A program made the translations under genes and the position numbers. From CAVYWD01 sp963772225 (GTDB lineage Bacteria; Myxococcota; Myxococcia; Myxococcales; UBA5297), in the NCBI GenBank assembly GCA_963772225.1, contig CAVYWD010000011.1, positions 620,001 to 684,000 on the forward strand: a stretch of 64,000 nt of DNA, read 5' to 3'. Positions 27,192 to 37,301 of this stretch are shown one piece after another. A model generated the notes under the pieces. The model was not told the DNA's origin, did not search any database, and saw only the letters and a list, made by a program, of their open reading frames with translations. Position 1 is the first letter of the stretch. Each line of letters opens with the position of its first letter.

Positions 27192-27298
27192 CGCCTCAGC
27201 GCGGCCCCGCCCCGCGAGCAAAGCTCGCTTGACCCCACCCCTGCTTCGGCGGCGCTCGCCGCCGGGCCGCGTCGTGCGACGATTTCGGCAGCAGGAGG

Positions 27299-28900
27299 TC
27301 AGGTCGCGGCGGCCGGCGCGAGCAGCGCCACGAGCTCCTGCAGCGAGCGCGCGTCGGGCGAGAGCCCCGCCGCCAGGGCCGCCTGCGCCCGCTCCGCTCC
27401 CAGGCGCGGGGCGCACGCGGCGAAAAACTTCTGCCTCAGCCGCTCCTCCATCGCCGGGGAGGCGAGCGAGCCTTCGGGGAGGTCCAGCTCCTCGGCGTCG
27501 ACGGCGCCGCCCTTGAAGACGACGCGGACTCGGCCGGGAAAGAAGAGGGGCACCGCGTGCGCTGGAGGGCGCTGCGCCACGCCGGAGAAGGGACCTCGGT
27601 GCGCGCGCGAGCGCACCGCCGAGAGCCAGCCTTTGACCTCGCCCGCCCCGAGGAGGCTGGAGCGGTACTCCGCGCTGTAGCGCCGCAGCAGTCTCGGAAG
27701 GTCGCGCAGGCGCAGCGCGCCCAGGGCCTCGCGCCCGGCCGAGACAGCTTGGGCGCTCTGGAGCACCTTGAGGGTCATGGCGGGGTCGTGCGCGACGCGG
27801 ATGCGAGCGCGCCAGCGCCGCAGCGCGGCCGCGTTCTGGGCGAGCCAGCCCGTCTCGACCTCCTTGGACCCGAGCCGGCGAGCGTGGAACAGAATGGCCG
27901 CGCAGAGAGCCAAATCGAAGTTGACGTTGACCGGGGCTATTTCACCAGGGGTCACATACCCGGCGGCAAAGCGCGTGACCTCGGCGCCGAGCTTGCTGGT
28001 CTGGACGAGGATGCTCTCCACGTCTTCGCAGGCGAGCGCCGGATGGCGGGCCAGGAGACGCTCGATGGCGGAGCACGCGGTCTGGAAATAGTGGCACCCG
28101 GGGTAAGTCTTGATGCTGAGCGTGCCCGTCGTCCAGAGCTCCCCGAGGCCGCCCATCATGAAAGGGAGCGGCAGATAGGAAAAACGGCTCCAGAAGCCGC
28201 GCTTATCCTCGACGAGGTTGGGCGCGCCGGTCATGCCGCGCCGAGCGAAATAGGCAGCCTGGATGCCGATGGCCGTGGGCGTCGCGGCGGTGAGCAGCTT
28301 GGAAGTGGGCAGGAAGAAAGCCGGCGCGAGAGCGAAGGTGGGCTGGGCCAGGGCGATGGCCAGGGCATTCGCGGTCTGCTCGGCTCCCAGGCCCAAGAGC
28401 TTCGCCGCCGCGGCCGCCGCGCCGGCGAGGTGGACGAAGCTCCACATCTGGCCGTTGAGCGGGCCCAGGAAGCTCGAGGCCCCCAGGCGCCCGCCGACCT
28501 CGTTGGCGACCACGACCGCGGTGAGGAGGTCCTCGACGCGGCGCCCCTCGGTCTCGGCCACGGCCAATGACGCGAAGACCGCGGAGTGCCCGGTGTGGCC
28601 CATCCAGACGATGTCGTCGAAGTCCTGCGCCATGGAGTGGGCGCAGTTGGCGAGGGCCGCATCGACTGGGCCGCACTTTCGACCCGATCCGAGGGCCGTC
28701 GCGCGCCCGGCGCCGGGCCAGAGGTCGCGCACGGCGGGGTCGATGGAGGCGACGGCGGCGGAGTCCTGGGCCGCCGCATGAACGGCCGCGACCATGTTCA
28801 AGACCTGGAGCCGGGCCGCCCGGACGATGGAAGGAGGGATGTGTCGGGGCTCGAGATTCGCGACCCAAGCGGCCAGCCGCGGGAGGACGGGGACGGTCAT
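27299..28900 (-). CDS. MmgE/PrpD family protein
   Basis: A 533-residue member of the family that includes 2-methylcitrate dehydratase and aconitate decarboxylase. Family features are the N-terminal helices (LAAWVANLEPRHIPPSIVRAARLQVLNMVAAV), the segment AHSMAQDFDDIVWMGHTGHSAVFASLAVAE with the conserved Asp and His, NEVGGRLGAS, IGIQAAYFARRGMTG, and KTYPGCHYFQTACSAIERLL in the second domain. Without prpB/prpC neighbours a methylcitrate role is not supported; only the family call is safe. The ATG lies at 28900. The glycosyltransferase gene ends 33 bp upstream. Confidence 0.88.
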   Translation of the reverse strand: MTVPVLPRLAAWVANLEPRHIPPSIVRAARLQVLNMVAAVHAAAQDSAAVASIDPAVRDLWPGAGRATALGSGRKCGPVDAALANCAHSMAQDFDDIVWMGHTGHSAVFASLAVAETEGRRVEDLLTAVVVANEVGGRLGASSFLGPLNGQMWSFVHLAGAAAAAAKLLGLGAEQTANALAIALAQPTFALAPAFFLPTSKLLTAATPTAIGIQAAYFARRGMTGAPNLVEDKRGFWSRFSYLPLPFMMGGLGELWTTGTLSIKTYPGCHYFQTACSAIERLLARHPALACEDVESILVQTSKLGAEVTRFAAGYVTPGEIAPVNVNFDLALCAAILFHARRLGSKEVETGWLAQNAAALRRWRARIRVAHDPAMTLKVLQSAQAVSAGREALGALRLRDLPRLLRRYSAEYRSSLLGAGEVKGWLSAVRSRAHRGPFSGVAQRPPAHAVPLFFPGRVRVVFKGGAVDAEELDLPEGSLASPAMEERLRQKFFAACAPRLGAERAQAALAAGLSPDARSLQELVALLAPAAAT

Positions 28901-28933
28901 GAACGGCGATGCTACCGCCGGACTTGCGCTCCC

Positions 28934-30208
28934 TCACCTCCGGACGTCGGCGTCCTCAGCTCGAGCGCTGCCCGAGTGCACCGCCGCCGGCGGGTCGCGG
29001 CCCGGTTTTTCCGCCTGTGCGCCTCGGCTCCTCGGGCTCGCGCGCGCGCGGGGAGCAGAACCCTGCCCCCGCGCGCCGTCGAGCACCTCGCGATACAGGG
29101 CCGCGTGCCGCCGCAACAGCCGCTCCAGCTTGAGCTCGCGCTCGACGAAGGCCCGGCCCGCCGCGCCCATCCGCTCCCGGAGTGGCTTCGAGGTGGCCAG
29201 CGCGAGGAGCGCGTCGGCGAGCGCCTGGGGCGCGCCCACCGGCACCACCAGCCCCCGCTCTGCGTGGCGCACGAGCTCGCGGTTGCCTCCGGCGTCGGTG
29301 ACCACCACCGGTAGGCCCGCGGCCATCATCTCGATGACGGCGTTGGACAGCCCCTCGGCCCGCGAGCAGAGCACGCCGATCTGCGCGCGGGCGAGGAGGG
29401 CCGGCACGTCTTCCCTTCGCCCCAGGAAATGCGCGATGCGCTCGACGCCCAGCCTCCGGGCGAGCTCCTCCAGGGCGCCGCGCCGTGGCCCGTCGCCGAT
29501 GAGCAAGAGCTCGACCGCCACGCCCTGGCGCCGGGCCAGGATGCCCAGGGCCGCCAGCAGGTCCTCCTGCGCCTTCACCGAGTGGTTCATGTTGGCCACG
29601 TGGGCCACCCGCACGGCCCCGCTCGCCTCCGGTAGCGGCGCGTTGAGCGGCCCGCGGCGCAGGCGGTCGAAGCGAGCCAGGTCGATTCCGTTGGGGATCA
29701 AAGCGATTCGCCCCCGGGGCAACCGCTCCTCCCGCACCAGCTGCTCGCGGATGGCCCGGGCGTTGACGACCACGCGGTCGGCCGCGCGCGTCGCCAGGGC
29801 CAGCGCGAGCCGTTGGCTGGGGTTGAGCCAGTGGGCCAAGTCCAGGCGGTTCACCACCACCTTGGCCCCGCCGAGCTTCGCCCCGGGCACGCCCACCAGC
29901 GCCGAATAGAAGTCCTGCGCGTGAACGAGGTCGATCCGCTCCGCCGCCACGTGGCGGGCCAGGCGCAGCACCTGCCACGCGGTGCTCGGCCTCAAGGCGC
30001 TCCCGCCCAAGCGGAACTCGGCCGGCTCGATCCCGAGCGCGCGGACCGCGGTCAGGTGCGCCCCTTCCACGCGGATCGCCGCGGCGCTCGCGCGGTAACG
30101 CCCTTGGAGCCCGCGCAAGAGCTCCACCACCTGGCCCTCGGTCCCGCCCAGGTGAAAGCTGTTGACCAGCTGCAGAACGCGCGCGCCGCCTGTGCTCTCG
30201 CGCCTCAT
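28934..30208 (-). CDS. Glycosyltransferase family 4 (GT-B)
   Basis: A 424-residue retaining glycosyltransferase. The N-terminal half holds VLQLVNSFHLGGTEGQVVELL and IDLVHAQDFYSALVG. The C-terminal half holds the nucleotide-sugar site: RIALIPNGIDLARF, LLLIGDGPRRGALEELA, FLGRREDVPALLARAQIGVLCSRAEGLSNAVIEMMAAGLPVVVTDAGGNRELV with the E-x7-E motif. Its ATG overlaps the stop of the upstream polymer-ligase gene (ATGA), so the two are co-translated, and a role in surface polysaccharide assembly is likely. The last ~40 residues are Arg/Ala/Ser-rich and probably disordered. Confidence 0.9.
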   Translation of the reverse strand: MRRESTGGARVLQLVNSFHLGGTEGQVVELLRGLQGRYRASAAAIRVEGAHLTAVRALGIEPAEFRLGGSALRPSTAWQVLRLARHVAAERIDLVHAQDFYSALVGVPGAKLGGAKVVVNRLDLAHWLNPSQRLALALATRAADRVVVNARAIREQLVREERLPRGRIALIPNGIDLARFDRLRRGPLNAPLPEASGAVRVAHVANMNHSVKAQEDLLAALGILARRQGVAVELLLIGDGPRRGALEELARRLGVERIAHFLGRREDVPALLARAQIGVLCSRAEGLSNAVIEMMAAGLPVVVTDAGGNRELVRHAERGLVVPVGAPQALADALLALATSKPLRERMGAAGRAFVERELKLERLLRRHAALYREVLDGARGQGSAPRARASPRSRGAQAEKPGRDPPAAVHSGSARAEDADVRR

Positions 30209-31500
30209 GCCGGGGACCTCGCCTCGCGTGGCGCCACGGCGGGTTGGGCCGCGCGGTCCAGCGCCACTTCGCAGGAGGCCGCCAGCGCGGCCAGGAAGAA
30301 CAGGTGGGCGGAGAGCACGTAGCCGCTCGTCATGCTGCAGAGCAGGAACCCGGCGAAGCCCGAGAAGATCCCCCGCGCCAAGGGGCCGAGGGTCGCGTCT
30401 CGCAGCGCGCGCGCCGCGCCGGCGATCGAGCGCGAGACGAAGACCAGCCAGAGGAAGAAGCCCACCAAGCCCAGCTCGCCGATCTCGGCGAGGAAGACGT
30501 TGTGGGCCACCAGCGGCGCGCCCCGCGCCTGCGGCGGCGCATAGGTGCCCCAGGCGGCGCGAAAGGCGCCCGCGCCCGCGCCGGTCAGCGGCCGATCGCG
30601 GCTCAAGGCGGCGGTCACCTCCCACGCCCAGACGCGGCCTTGGGCGGAGGCGTCCTCGCCGTAGTCTGCCAGGGTCTCCGTGCGCTCCCAGAAGCTCGCC
30701 GGCGCGAAGAGCGCCACCGCAGCGCCGACCGCCGCCGCGAGCGCCAGGGCGCGCACCAGGCGCGGGCCGGTCGCCGCCCACAGGAGCACCGCCAGCGCGA
30801 GCCCCAGCGCTCCCCCGCGCGAATGGGTGAGCACGGTCGCCCCCACTGCCGCGGCGCCGGCGAGCACGGCGCCGACCCGAAGCGGGATCGACCGACCGGC
30901 GATCGCCAAGCTCAGGGAGATCGGCACTAGGGCCACCAGGCTCATCGCCAGGTGATTCGGGTCGTGGTAGACGCCCAGCCACCGCGCCCGATAACCCTCG
31001 AGGAGGTCCGTCCCCTGGCTCCAGTTCTGGATCGCCCCGAGCGACGGAGCGAGCGAACCGAAGAGCGCGACCGCCGCGGCGACCGCGATCCGGCGCGACG
31101 TGTAGAGCAGGTTCATGAAGGTCAAGTAGATGGCGCAGAGCTTGAGCAGCTCGAGCGCCTCTGCGAGCGTCGCCGCGGGGTCCATCGACCAACTCATCGA
31201 GGCGAGCTCCCAAACGGCGAGCCCCACAAGCGACAGCCCGCGCGCGCCGTCCAGGCTCAGGGCGCGACCGCTCCCCAGGCGTCCGAAGATCAGGGCCGCG
31301 GCGGCCAGCGCGGCGGTAGAGAGCGCGGGGCGCACCGGCTCCAGGACGGGGAAGAGGTTGACGGCGCTGGAGTAGAGCGAGGCCGTGAAGGCGAGCGCGG
31401 CGGCGAACGAGACGCCGTCGCGCCCGAGCCGGCTCGCGGGGAGCCGAAGACCCGGCCCCAGCCCCACCCCCGCATCCAAGACGCCTGGGCCCGAGACCAT
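30205..31500 (-). CDS. O-antigen ligase/polymerase-family membrane protein (Wzy_C)
   Basis: A 431-residue inner-membrane protein with about ten to twelve hydrophobic segments. The Wzy_C/O-antigen-ligase region is marked by YRARWLGVYHDPNHLAMSLV, LTHSRGGALGLALAVLL and a periplasmic loop GAGAGAFRAAWGTYAPP...APLVAHNVFLAEIGELG. The loop's His-Asn-x-(F/Y)-L is the usual signature. It joins a polysaccharide to lipid A core or polymerises repeat units. The start ATG 31500 has GGGGAGG three bases upstream, rather close. It overlaps the downstream glycosyltransferase gene by 4 bp. Confidence 0.87.
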   Translation of the reverse strand: MVSGPGVLDAGVGLGPGLRLPASRLGRDGVSFAAALAFTASLYSSAVNLFPVLEPVRPALSTAALAAAALIFGRLGSGRALSLDGARGLSLVGLAVWELASMSWSMDPAATLAEALELLKLCAIYLTFMNLLYTSRRIAVAAAVALFGSLAPSLGAIQNWSQGTDLLEGYRARWLGVYHDPNHLAMSLVALVPISLSLAIAGRSIPLRVGAVLAGAAAVGATVLTHSRGGALGLALAVLLWAATGPRLVRALALAAAVGAAVALFAPASFWERTETLADYGEDASAQGRVWAWEVTAALSRDRPLTGAGAGAFRAAWGTYAPPQARGAPLVAHNVFLAEIGELGLVGFFLWLVFVSRSIAGAARALRDATLGPLARGIFSGFAGFLLCSMTSGYVLSAHLFFLAALAASCEVALDRAAQPAVAPREARSPA

Positions 31501-31700
31501 TGGCCTCCCCTTTTTGCCGGTCGCCGCAGCCGAGATCGAAGCGCGGCGCGCTCTAACCTCGCCACGCGAGCCGCGCCTCGAAAGCCCCTGCCGGGCCAGC
31601 CTTCCTCGAAACGAGCGCGAGGGCCGCCGCAGACAGGCGGTGCCGAGGCGCCGGTCGATGACCAGGCTTCCTGCGCTGCGAAAAGCGAGGTGCGGCCGCG

Positions 31701-32739
31701 ATGAAGGGCGATCGAGACGACCCCGCGCGAGCGCCGCCGACGGGCCGCGAGGCGCGCAACACCCTTCGCCCGCCGGTCCAGCGCTGGAAGGTGAAGGCCC
31801 TGCTGCAGGCCGGCCTGTCACTCCTTCCGTCCGGCCACGCGGTCAACTTCCTACTTCAGAGACACGTCACGCGCGGCCTCCCCGCCAGCGAGACGCAGCT
31901 CCGGGATGCCGCGGGCATCGCGCTGGGGCACCTGAGAAGGGTCCTCCCGCGCCTCGAGAAGCCGCTTCGCGACTGCGCCTTCTTCGAGTTCGGCGCCGGG
32001 TACGACCTGAGCGTGGCCCTCTGCTTGTGGGCGCTGGGCGTCGACCGACAGACCCTGGTGGACATCCGGCCCCTCGCGCAGGCCGGCTGCGTGAACGACG
32101 TCCTGGCCAAGATCGCGCGAATGGACCTGCCGGCCGACTTCTCGCGCCGCCCGACCGGCGCCGTCCGCCCCGGCGCGCTGGCGGCAGATCTGAAGTCGCG
32201 GTTCGGCATCGACTACCGTGCCCCGTGCGACGCCCGCGCCACCGGCCTCGCGTCCGGGTCCATCGACTGCATTACCTCGACCGCCACGCTCGAGCACATC
32301 CCGCCGGCGGACATCGCGGCCATTCTCAAGGAGTGCCGGCGGATCGCCGCCCCCGGCGCGCCCATGAGCTTCGTCATCGACTATCAGGACCACTACTCGT
32401 TCTTCGACCCGGCCATCGGCCCGTATAATTTCCTGCGCTTCTCGGAGCGAGCGTGGCGGCGCTTCAACCCGCCCCTGCACTTCCAGAACCGGCTGCGGCA
32501 CGCGAACCACCTGGCGCTCTTCGAGGAGGCGGGCATCGCCGTCCTCGAGGAGCGCCGCGTCGGCGGCACCGAAGGCGACCTCAAGGCCCTGGCGCGGGTC
32601 CCGCTCCATCCGAGCTACCGGCGGTATCGGCCGGAGGAGCTCGCGGTGCGCGGAGCGGAGCTGTTGCTGGTGGCCCGAGATGACTCCTCTCAGCCGACCG
32701 CGAAGGGCAACGGCATCGCCGGATTCGAGGCTGCCCTGA
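31701..32739 (+). CDS. SAM-dependent methyltransferase-like protein; 3' end disturbed
   Basis: Class I methyltransferase fold: FFEFGAGYDLSVALCLWALG with E/D-x-G-x-G (~residues 95-115), DIRPLAQAG as the acidic SAM-ribose motif, TSTATLEHIPPADIAAILKECRRIAAPGAPMSF, and the C-terminal end EELAVRGAELLLVARDD. The visible protein is ~330 residues. The frame has no stop at its natural end and runs on as antisense of the DUF6178 gene to 34223. Removing one base between 32693 and 32736 would close it with TGA at 32737-32739. The end I give assumes that correction. Divergent from the polysaccharide genes, it may modify sugar or lipid. Confidence 0.7.
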
Positions 32740-34418
32740 GCCAGGAGCGGCGCCCCCGCCTCCTGCACCGCCCGCTCCAGGCAGAGCTCGGCGAGGTCGC
32801 GCGCCGCCTCCTGCGCCGCCGCCCCGAGCTCGCGCGCGGCTCCCTCCAACGTCGCGCGCACCGCCGCCTCGAGCTCGGCGGTGGGCCGGGCCTGCCCCGC
32901 TTCGATCTTGAGCGCCCGCGCGGTCCAGGCGCCGAGCTTCGCGGCCGGGAGCGGCGCGAAGACGAACCCCTCTCCGATGAGCGCCCGCGCCGCCGCGGTC
33001 AAGAAGAGGTCCGAGAACGTGAGCAGCCCCAGCGCCTCCTTCGGCCGGCCCGCTCCGAGGGCGCGCTCGGCCTCGGCCGCCTTGAGGCCGAGCCGTTCGA
33101 AGAGCGCCGCCAAGCCCTCCGCCTGCTCCAGAGCGGCGGAGAGGCGCGCGCGGTCGGCCAGGTCGCGAATCGGCCGAAGCTTTCCCTCGGCGCCCCCCGG
33201 GTCCAGCACCTCGGCGGCCATCGGTCGCTTGCGGCGCAGGCCCGCCACGATCTCCGAGAGCGGCGCGTCGAAGAGCGACTCCCGCGCCACGCTGGGGAAC
33301 GAGGCCTTGCCCGACCGCATCAGCCGGTCGGCCCGGAACTTGAGCTGGAGCGCGAGGCTCGCGCCCACCTGGAAAATCCGCTTGAGCGGGGCGCCCGCGA
33401 GCAGCGCCGCGCCGCGGGCGGGGTCAGCCTGCGACGCGTGCTCCAGCCCCAAGGACAGGGTGTCGTGGGCCGCGCCGGTGACGCGCAGGACCTCCTCGGC
33501 GTTGGAGGGGTCGGCGCCCTCCACCACCAGCGCGGCGTTGAGCGCCCAGAGGAGCTGGCGACCCACCGCCGGCCGCGCCTCCTCGGGCAGGAGCGCCGCC
33601 GCCTTCTCGAGGAAGCGCCCCTTCCCCTCGAAGCGCTCGAGGAAGAACCCGTCGCCCTCGCTTGGCGGCGGGGGCGCGGCCTCTCGCGCCACCGGCTTGT
33701 CGGGGTCGACGAAGGCCCAGTAGGACAGCGCCTCGGCCAGGTCGGGGAACCCCAGGTCCGAAAGGCGCGCGGTACGCCACCGGTAGGCCACCTCCTCCAG
33801 CTCGGTCGGCAGCTCCCACCGCACCGACTCCAGAAGGCGCGCCGTGCGGAAGGGATCTTCGGCGTACAGGTCGTCGAGCAGCCCGCGCAGGCCAGCGTAG
33901 TCGCTGCCGTCGACCAGGAACTCCACGGCGTAGCGCCCCTCCGGCGAGCGGTACGTGATGCCGCGAACCTCCGGGTCCTCGTCCTCGCGCAGGTCGTGGA
34001 CCTTGAGCTGGGTCTTGAGCAAGAGCTCCAAGATCTCGAGGTCCAGGGCGGCGAGCTTCTTGCGGTAGCGCTCGTCGTCGTGGTCGGTGCGCGCCAGGCG
34101 GATCCAGCTCAGCGCCGCCGAAGGGTCGAACCGGTCCTTGCGCCAGGCGTCGAGGTCGATGAGCGCCTTGAACTGCGACGCGCTCGCGAATTGCACCAGC
34201 TCGCGCGCGTCCGAGAGGCCTAAGTCCTTGATCGTGAAGTAGAGCTCCTCGGGCGCGATCGCGCGCAGCGCCGACTCGCCGTGCTCGGCCGAAATGACGA
34301 GGTCGAGACGCTCCTTCGCCGAGCGCGCCGCGCGCCAGCCCCGCGCGAGCTCCTGGCGCGCCAGCGCGCGCTCTTGGGCCTTCTCGGCCTTCGTGTCGCC
34401 TCCGGTCGTCGAGGTCAT
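32690..34418 (-). CDS. DUF6178 family protein; 3' end disturbed
   Basis: Large helical protein of unknown function known from Deltaproteobacteria. The ATG at 34418 starts a charged N terminus followed by KERLDLVISAEHGESALRAIAPEELYFTIKDLGLSDARELVQFAS, FKALIDLDAW and SYWAFVDPDKPVAR, matching the family's order of motifs as I remember it. The frame has no stop where the protein should end and runs on as antisense of the methyltransferase gene to 31851. A one-base deletion in 32693-32736 would end it at TGA 32692-32690. It follows tsaE in the long minus-strand operon. Confidence 0.7.
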
Positions 34419-34493
34419 GGCATTCCTTCTTTCGTCTTGGTCAAGACTTCGTTCTTTGCAGTCCCGCTCAGCACGAGCGCAGGGCGAGCAGCG

Positions 34494-34985
34494 TCATCGC
34501 GGCGCCGGGCCCGCGCGCCCCGCGAGCGCGCTCGCGAGCGCCTCGCCCCGCGCGCCCGAGAAGGTCATCTCCAGGCGCCGGGTGCGCTCCCCCGTCCGCT
34601 CGATGCGCAGCAGCAGATGCTCGGGCGGGAGCGCCTCGGGGACCTTCTCGATCCACTCGACGACCGCGGCGCCGCTCGAGCCGACGAGGTCGAAGAAGCC
34701 CGTCGCGTACAGCTCGTCCGCGTCGGTCACGCGGTACAGGTCGGCGTGGTAGACGGGGATGCGCCCGCGGTACGGGTAGACGATGGCGAACGTGGGGCTC
34801 GCCACCTCCCCCGCCGCGACCCCCGCGCCCTGCGCGATGCCGCGCGCCAGCACCGTCTTCCCCGCCCCCAGGTCGCCCGAGAGCCCGATGAAGTCGCCCG
34901 GCTCCAGCAGGCCGCCGAGCCGCTCCCCGAGCGCCCGCATGGCCTTCTCGGAGCGCACCGCGACGGTGAGGGGCCTGCCGCTCAC
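34494..34985 (-). CDS. tsaE: tRNA threonylcarbamoyladenosine biosynthesis ATPase TsaE
   Basis: ATPase partner of TsaB/TsaD in making N6-threonylcarbamoyladenosine at position 37 of ANN-decoding tRNAs. The protein has 163 residues. Walker A is GDLGAGKTVLARG (~37-49), then SPTFAIVYPYRG, VYHADLYRVTD with the conserved HxDxYR, and VEWIEKVPEALP. The GTG at 34985 overlaps the nnr stop codon (GTGA), so the two are translationally coupled. It is 75 bp upstream of the DUF6178 gene. The nnr-tsaE pair is a widespread arrangement. Confidence 0.93.
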   Translation of the reverse strand: MSGRPLTVAVRSEKAMRALGERLGGLLEPGDFIGLSGDLGAGKTVLARGIAQGAGVAAGEVASPTFAIVYPYRGRIPVYHADLYRVTDADELYATGFFDLVGSSGAAVVEWIEKVPEALPPEHLLLRIERTGERTRRLEMTFSGARGEALASALAGRAGPAPR

Positions 34986-36529
34986 ACCCGCCACGAGGTC
35001 CACACCTTGGCGATGCCGTCCAAGAGGTCGGTCGCAACGAGGCCCATCTGTCCGCGGCGGGCGATCATCCGATCGCCCGCGAGCCCGTGCACGTAGACCG
35101 CGCTGCAGGCCGCGCTGCCCGAGGTCAGGCCCTGCGCGACCAGGGCGGCGCACAAACCGGTGAGGACGTCCCCCGACCCGCCGGTCGCCATGCCCGGGTT
35201 GCCGGTGGGGTTCACCGCCACGCCGCCGCTGACGTCGGCGATGACCGTGCGCGCCCCCTTGAGCACCACCGTCACCCGGTGCTCGTCGGAGAACCGCCGC
35301 GCCACGCCGATGCGGTCGGCCTGCACCTCGGCCGTGGAGAGCCGCGCGAGCCGGGCCATCTCGCCGGGGTGCGGGGTGATGATGACCGGCGCGCCCGCCG
35401 CCTCGAGGCGCGACGGGTCATCGGCGAGCGCGTTCAAAGCGTCGGCGTCGAGGACCGCCGGCAGGCGCAGCTCGGCGAGGAGCTGGCCCAGGAGCTCGCC
35501 CGTCTCGTCGCCGCGATAGAGCCCCGGCCCCACGGCGAGGACCGTCTTGCCCCGCGCGGCGGAGAGGATGGCCGGCAGGTCCGGAAGACCCAGCGGCCCC
35601 TCGCCCGGCAGCGGCGCCGCCATGATCTCGGGCATGAACGTCTGCACCGCCGCGGCGTCCTCCGGGCGCGCGGCCATGGTCACCAGTCCCGCGCCGCCTC
35701 GCAGCGCGGCCGCACAGGTCATCGCCGCGGCGCCCGTCTTGCCCGGCGAGCCGGCGACCACCAAGACATGGCCGTAGTTTCCCTTGTGTGAGTCGGCGCC
35801 CCGCCCGGGGAGCATGGAGCGGACCCCGTCCTCGCGCAGCACGAAGACCGGCGGCCCCTTGAGCCGCGCCTCGACCACGCGCGGGATGGAGATGTCGGCG
35901 AGCTTCACCTCGCCCGCGAAGCTCGCGCCGGGCTCGAGAACCAGGCCGCGCTTCAGGTAGGCGAACGTCACGGTCACGTCTGCGGTCACGCAGGCGCCCG
36001 GAGGGCGGCCTGTGTCCGAGTCGAGCCCGCTGGGGACGTCGACCGAGAGCACCCGCGCGCCCAGCGCCCGCGCCACGCGGATGGCCTCGATGGCGGCCAG
36101 CGCCGCGCCCTCCGGCGGCCGAGTGAGGCCGATGCCGAAGATGGCGTCGACAATCAGGTCGGCGCGCTCGAACGCGAGCGCCCGCTCGGGATGGAAGGGC
36201 CGCACCACCCCGCCGAGCTTGCGGAAGGCCGCGAGGTTGACGGCCGCGTCGCCCTTCAGGCTCTCGGTGAGGAGGAGGACCTCGACGACGGTCCCGCCGT
36301 TGGCGAGGTGGCGAGCGGCGACCAGGCCGTCGCCGCCGTTGTTGCCTGGCCCGCACAGGACGACCGCGCGCCGGTCCGCCCGAAGGAGCCGGCGCGCCTG
36401 GCGCGCGACCGCCCTGCCCGCGTTCTCCATGAGAACGGCACTGGGGACGCTCAGCTCTTCGGAGGTGACCCGGTCGAGCTCGCGCATCTGCTCGGTGGTG
36501 ACCACTCGTATCGGCGTACTCGCCTTCAT
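34982..36529 (-). CDS. nnr: Bifunctional NAD(P)H-hydrate epimerase/dehydratase
   Basis: Repairs damaged NADH/NADPH hydrates. The 515-residue protein has both domains. The N-terminal epimerase (1-~215) shows PSAVLMENAGRAVARQ, VLCGPGNNGGDGLVAARHL and SVDVPSGLDSDTG. The C-terminal ADP/ATP-dependent dehydratase (~225-510) shows HKGNYGHVLVVAGSPGKTGAAAMT, ALRGGAGLVT, ITPHPGEMARL and NPTGNPGMATGGSGDVLTGL, the nucleotide site. It is 10 bp downstream of pdxJ and overlaps tsaE, inside the housekeeping operon. Confidence 0.95.
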   Translation of the reverse strand: MKASTPIRVVTTEQMRELDRVTSEELSVPSAVLMENAGRAVARQARRLLRADRRAVVLCGPGNNGGDGLVAARHLANGGTVVEVLLLTESLKGDAAVNLAAFRKLGGVVRPFHPERALAFERADLIVDAIFGIGLTRPPEGAALAAIEAIRVARALGARVLSVDVPSGLDSDTGRPPGACVTADVTVTFAYLKRGLVLEPGASFAGEVKLADISIPRVVEARLKGPPVFVLREDGVRSMLPGRGADSHKGNYGHVLVVAGSPGKTGAAAMTCAAALRGGAGLVTMAARPEDAAAVQTFMPEIMAAPLPGEGPLGLPDLPAILSAARGKTVLAVGPGLYRGDETGELLGQLLAELRLPAVLDADALNALADDPSRLEAAGAPVIITPHPGEMARLARLSTAEVQADRIGVARRFSDEHRVTVVLKGARTVIADVSGGVAVNPTGNPGMATGGSGDVLTGLCAALVAQGLTSGSAACSAVYVHGLAGDRMIARRGQMGLVATDLLDGIAKVWTSWRV

Positions 36530-36539
36530 TGGCTGCCCT

Positions 36540-37265
36540 CTAGCGGGCTCGCCGCATCAGCTCGACCATGTCGCGGACCGCTCGCTCCATCCCCACCAGG
36601 ATCGCTCGGGCGACGATGGAGTGGCCGATGTTGAGCTCCACCACTTCTTCGATGCGCGCCACCGGCTGGACGTTCTCGTAGTTGAGCCCGTGGCCGGCGG
36701 CGGCGACCAGGCCCAGTTTGTGAGCCGCCTTTGCGCAGTCGATGAGCCGCGCCAGCTCCTGTGCCCGCTGTCGCTCGCCGCGCGCCTCGGCGTAGCGCCC
36801 GGTGTGCAGCTCCACACGCTGGGCGTCCACCTTGTGGGCCGCCCGCACCTGGTCGAGGTCCGGGTCGATGAACAGCGAGACCTCGATCTCCGCGTCGCGC
36901 AGCGTGCGGACCACCTTGCGCAGGGCGTCGCGCTGGCCGATGACGTCGAGCCCGCCCTCGGTCGTCAGCTCCTCGCGGCGCTCGGGCACGAGAGTTGCGA
37001 CCTCTGGCTTGATTTCGAAGGCGATCTTCACGAGCTCCGCCGAGGCCGCCATTTCCAGGTTGAGCGCCGTCTGGCAGGTCTCGCGCACGAGCTTGAGATC
37101 CCGATCCTGGATGTGCCGGCGGTCCTCGCGGAGGTGAAGGGTAATCTGCTCCGCGCCTCCGAGCTCGGCCAGGGCCGCGGCCGTGACGGGGTCCGGGTAG
37201 CGGGCGCGCCGCGCTTGGCGGACGGTGGCGACGTGGTCGACGTTGACTCCGAGTCGGGCGGTCAT
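36540..37265 (-). CDS. pdxJ: Pyridoxine 5'-phosphate synthase
   Basis: Condenses 3-amino-2-oxopropyl phosphate with deoxyxylulose 5-phosphate in vitamin B6 synthesis. The 241-residue protein starts RLGVNVDHVATVRQARR, the family signature. It continues with GAEQITLHLREDRRHIQDRD, NLEMAASAEL, VTLVPERREELTTEGGLDV, VELHTGRYA and AAGHGLNYENV, all present and in order. It is a TIM barrel. The nnr gene follows after 10 bp. The ATG is at 37265 and the hydrolase gene ends 36 bp upstream. Confidence 0.96.
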   Translation of the reverse strand: MTARLGVNVDHVATVRQARRARYPDPVTAAALAELGGAEQITLHLREDRRHIQDRDLKLVRETCQTALNLEMAASAELVKIAFEIKPEVATLVPERREELTTEGGLDVIGQRDALRKVVRTLRDAEIEVSLFIDPDLDQVRAAHKVDAQRVELHTGRYAEARGERQRAQELARLIDCAKAAHKLGLVAAAGHGLNYENVQPVARIEEVVELNIGHSIVARAILVGMERAVRDMVELMRRAR

Positions 37266-37301
37266 GGGCGCTCCACTCGCTTTCTTTTCAGGAGGGCGAG
37301 G

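Noticed and set aside
27768..28780. Plus-strand ORFs opposite the MmgE/PrpD gene
   Set aside because: No family motifs, Arg/Ala-rich, wholly antisense to a well-supported gene.
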